9,287 nucleotides of DNA, taken from Pseudomonadota bacterium. GTDB lineage: Bacteria; Desulfobacterota; Desulfobulbia; Desulfobulbales; Desulfobulbaceae. Every line of letters starts with the position of its first letter. Position 1 is the stretch's first letter. A program made the position numbers and the translations under genes. Positions 7,660-9,287 of the stretch are shown here, piece by piece. The stretch lies in contig WRKE01000252.1 in NCBI GenBank assembly GCA_009778235.1, positions 1 through 9,287 on the forward strand. The letters are read 5' to 3'. Under the pieces are notes generated by a model. The model was not told the origin of the DNA and did no database searches. It saw only the letters and a program-made list of their open reading frames with translations.

Positions 7660-8391
7660 TCATCCGTTTTGTCGCCGCAGGACGATCAGGGCCTCCCGGG
7701 CGGCCTGCTGCTCCGCCTCCTTTTTACTTGAAGCCCTGCCGGCGCCCAACTCCTGGCCCTGAAACCGCACCGTGATCGAGAACAGCCGGGCGTGGGCCGG
7801 CCCCTCCTCGCCGATCAGCACATATTCCGGCCCTTCGTTGAACCGCTCCTGCAACAGCTCCTGCAGGGCGCTCTTGGCATCGACACTGACCAACTGCTCC
7901 TGGTGGTGGTCGATGTGCGGTTCGAAAAATTGGCGGACAAAGGCCAGGGCCGCCTGGTAGCCGCCGTCGAGAAAAACCGCCCCCACCAAGGCCTCGTAGG
8001 CGCAGGATAGAATCGATGGCTTGTCACTGCCATGGGCGGCGGTCTCGCCCTTGCCCAACAAGAGAGGCCCGCCCAAGCCGATCTCACGCGCCCTTTCCGC
8101 CAGCCCGCCCTCGTTGACCAGGGCGGAGCGGATCCGGGTCAGCTTGCCCTCCCGCATCTCGGGAAAACGGGAGAACAGGATGAAGCCGACCGTGAGATCG
8201 AGGACCGCATCGCCCAGGAATTCCAGGGTTTCGTTGTGCCGGCCGTCGTCCAGGCGTTCAAAGGCAAAGGAACTGTGGACGAGAGAGAGTTGCAGCAGTT
8301 GCAGGTCGCGGAATTGGTAGCCGATCCGTTCCTGCAACTCCTGCAACCCTTCCTCGTTATCCTGGATCAGGGCCGTTAACGTGGTTCCCAT
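7660..8391 (-). CDS. rnc: Ribonuclease III
   Basis: This double-strand-specific endoribonuclease processes rRNA precursors and structured mRNAs. The 243 residues match the usual bacterial length. The nuclease domain (about 14-160) holds the signature NETLEFLGDAVL (53-64), giving catalytic Glu54, Glu57 and Asp61; Glu81 in REGKLTRIR and Glu133 in YEALVGAVFLDGG also align with metal ligands of the E. coli enzyme. The residue three before Glu133, an Asp in E. coli, is Cys130 here. The double-stranded RNA-binding domain spans about 170-240 and ends with the SSKKEAEQQAAREAL helix. The ATG at 8391 is the only start giving a normal N-terminus; AAGGAG lies 12 nt upstream, rather far. The frame stays open upstream, but only because it crosses the tRNA gene. 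The radical SAM gene follows, an arrangement also known beside rnc in clostridia. It is divergent from tRNA-Cys. Confidence 0.96.
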   Translation of the reverse strand: MGTTLTALIQDNEEGLQELQERIGYQFRDLQLLQLSLVHSSFAFERLDDGRHNETLEFLGDAVLDLTVGFILFSRFPEMREGKLTRIRSALVNEGGLAERAREIGLGGPLLLGKGETAAHGSDKPSILSCAYEALVGAVFLDGGYQAALAFVRQFFEPHIDHHQEQLVSVDAKSALQELLQERFNEGPEYVLIGEEGPAHARLFSITVRFQGQELGAGRASSKKEAEQQAAREALIVLRRQNG

Positions 8392-8407
8392 GGCGCTTGA
8401 TTTCTCC

Positions 8408-8435
8408 TTGTCAAAAAAAAAATCTATGGTATATG
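8408..8435 (+). promoter_or_regulatory. Promoter of tRNA-Cys
   Basis: TTGTCA (8408-8413) is followed after 16 nt by TATATG (8430-8435), preceded by TGG so that an extended -10 (TGn) is formed. The spacer is mostly a run of ten A (8413-8422). Transcription would begin around 8442, a few bases before the mature tRNA. The match is by consensus, but the placement directly upstream of a tRNA is strong support. Confidence 0.55.
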
Positions 8436-8450
8436 AATGCCGCACATTCA
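8434..8450 (+). repeat. Perfect inverted repeat between tRNA promoter and tRNA
   Basis: TGAATG and CATTCA (6 bp each) flank a 5-nt centre and abut the first base of tRNA-Cys. The repeat overlaps the end of the -10 element and the likely start site, so it could be an operator or a small leader hairpin. It may also be chance. Confidence 0.35.
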
Positions 8451-8525
8451 GGCGACGTAGCCAAGAGGTAAGGCAGTGGTCTGCAAAACCATTATTCAGC
8501 GGTTCAAATCCGCTCGTCGCCTCCA
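8451..8525 (+). tRNA. tRNA-Cys (anticodon GCA), CCA encoded
   Basis: I folded a full cloverleaf. The acceptor GGCGACG (8451-8457) pairs with CGTCGCC (8515-8521). The D stem is GCC/GGC (8460-8462 with 8472-8474). The anticodon stem is 8476-8480 with 8488-8492, closed by one G-U pair, with loop CTGCAAA and anticodon GCA at 8483-8485. The variable loop has 5 nt, and the T stem AGCGG/CCGCT (8498-8502 with 8510-8514) encloses TTCAAAT. The discriminator base is T8522, the U73 that cysteinyl-tRNA synthetase requires. The 3' CCA (8523-8525) is in the genome. It is the only plus-strand gene here, divergent from rnc. Confidence 0.97.
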
Positions 8526-8532
8526 GCAAACC

Positions 8533-8568
8533 AAGCGGTCACCGGGACTCCCGGCGGCCGCTTTTTTT
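8533..8568 (+). terminator. Intrinsic terminator of tRNA-Cys
   Basis: The arm 8533-8546 pairs with 8550-8563 around a 3-nt loop. This gives 13 pairs (one G-U) with a single A-C mismatch at 8541/8555, followed by seven T (8562-8568). It lies 8 nt after the CCA end, so the tRNA appears to be a single-gene transcript. Confidence 0.9.
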
Positions 8569-8625
8569 ATGGCCCGCTGCCACAAGCTCTCTACCTGATG
8601 CCGCCCGCAAAATCAAGCAGGCAAC

Positions 8626-8659
8626 AAAAAAAGGCAGGGCCAAGGGGCCCTGCCTTTTT
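8626..8659 (-). terminator. Bidirectional intrinsic terminator
   Basis: GGCAGGGCC (8633-8641) pairs perfectly with GGCCCTGCC (8646-8654) around a 4-nt loop. The arms are flanked by A7 on the left and T5 on the right, so each strand has a U-run after the hairpin. On the minus strand it lies 29 nt downstream of the PEP-CTERM gene and ends that transcript before rnc. On the plus strand it backs up the tRNA terminator. Confidence 0.88.
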
Positions 8660-8687
8660 GTAATACCGCAAGCGAAAAATTCAGCGA

Positions 8688-9278
8688 TCAGCTTCTCTTC
8701 CGCCGGGAGATGCCGGCCAGGCCGATCAGGCCGGTGCCGAACAGCAGCATGGTGGTGGGCTCAGGAACCTCACCGGTCCGCGGGGTGGGCTGCAGATCCC
8801 GTGCATAGATGCTGATATGCGACAGATCGGGGTTGTTGCCGCCGTTGTTAAAGAAGGTAACGGTATAGGTGCCGATGCCGGTGGTCGGATCAGCAGTCAA
8901 CAGCACGTCATCAAAGAAATAGGCAACATAGCTGAGAGAACCACCCGTGAGCACCACCGCGAAGTCGATGGTCGCGGGCAGGTCGGTACCCGACCAGGAG
9001 AGTGTCCAGGTTCCATTCTTGCCAGCGGCAGCGTTCAGGGCAAAGGTCACCCCACCGATCGAACCGGTGCCACTACCCCCTCCATTGGCCTTGACGACGG
9101 CGGTGAAGGCATCGCCCCAGCCGGGCACCACCAAAGCATTGGGGAACGGGTCGTTGTTGCCAGGAATCTGATAGTAATCGTCGGCGTTATTCCCGTTGAA
9201 CGTCACATCCGTCACAGCCACGGCATGGGCTTGGGTGGCAAAGAACAAGACCATCAGCGCGAAAATCAATTTCTTCAT
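8688..9278 (-). CDS. PEP-CTERM sorting domain-containing secreted protein
   Basis: A 196-residue exported protein of unknown specific function. MKKLIFALMVLFFATQAHA is a classical signal peptide, with probable cleavage after Ala19. The mature part (20-168) is rich in Gly, Asn, Thr and aromatic residues in alternating beta-strand patterns, with almost no Lys and no Cys. The C-terminus is a textbook PEP-CTERM tail: VPEP (171-174), hydrophobic segment TTMLLFGTGLIGLAGI (175-190), then the basic end SRRKRS. Such proteins are processed by an exosortase (EpsH/Xrt) and often linked to exopolysaccharide or biofilm; that enzyme is not in this window. GGGAGA lies a few bases before the ATG and fixes the start; the promoter is beyond the right edge. 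The gene is isolated from rnc by a bidirectional terminator. The tail assignment is very secure, the role unknown. Confidence 0.93.
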   Translation of the reverse strand: MKKLIFALMVLFFATQAHAVAVTDVTFNGNNADDYYQIPGNNDPFPNALVVPGWGDAFTAVVKANGGGSGTGSIGGVTFALNAAAGKNGTWTLSWSGTDLPATIDFAVVLTGGSLSYVAYFFDDVLLTADPTTGIGTYTVTFFNNGGNNPDLSHISIYARDLQPTPRTGEVPEPTTMLLFGTGLIGLAGISRRKRS

Positions 9279-9287
9279 ACTTCTCCC

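Noticed and set aside
8392..8529. 46-residue N-terminal extension of RNase III
   Set aside because: It would be translated through the antisense of tRNA-Cys and has no relation to RNase III N-termini; the ATG at 8391 gives the normal length.
8451..8568. tRNA-Cys as a phage or island attachment site
   Set aside because: No integrase gene and no second copy of the tRNA 3' end is visible in the window.

Overview
The window looks like ordinary chromosomal DNA from a GC-rich anaerobic bacterium. Desulfobacterota (the former Deltaproteobacteria) is the best guess. The reasons are the ferredoxin-linked indolepyruvate oxidoreductase pair, the ribonuclease III and Elp3-like radical SAM genes side by side, and a PEP-CTERM exported protein. 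This placement is inference from gene content only; no marker here fixes genus or family.

Layout, read from right to left because all protein genes are on the minus strand. At 8688-9278 is a small secreted PEP-CTERM protein with its own Shine-Dalgarno sequence. It is closed off by a symmetrical hairpin (8626-8659) that has T-runs on both strands. Next is the only plus-strand gene, tRNA-Cys(GCA) at 8451-8525, with a recognisable promoter and a strong intrinsic terminator. Divergent from it runs a gene line: rnc (ribonuclease III), an Elp3-like radical SAM enzyme, an ABC-F translation-factor ATPase, and a 594-residue membrane-anchored or exported protein of unknown function. The radical SAM and ABC-F frames overlap by 22 nt and the other gaps are short (97 and 65 nt, using the starts chosen here), so these four are probably co-transcribed. 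A 194-nt gap with a plausible sigma-70 promoter and a GC-rich, foldable leader then precedes iorA and iorB. These two are joined by a one-base TAATG overlap. iorB runs off the left edge of the window.

Functionally there are three blocks. The first is RNA maturation and translation: RNase III, an Elp3-like radical SAM enzyme that may act on RNA, the ABC-F factor and tRNA-Cys. The second is an unknown envelope-associated protein built from two copies of one module. The third is fermentation of aromatic amino acids: IorAB oxidises aryl-pyruvates to aryl-acetyl-CoA and reduces ferredoxin.

I see no mobile element, CRISPR array, phage gene, defence system or sign of recent transfer. Composition and gene style are uniform. 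The points most worth a second look are the duplicated 594-residue protein, a Cys in place of a usual metal-binding Asp in RNase III, the possibility that the rnc leader is antisense to tRNA-Cys, and the structured leader of iorAB.
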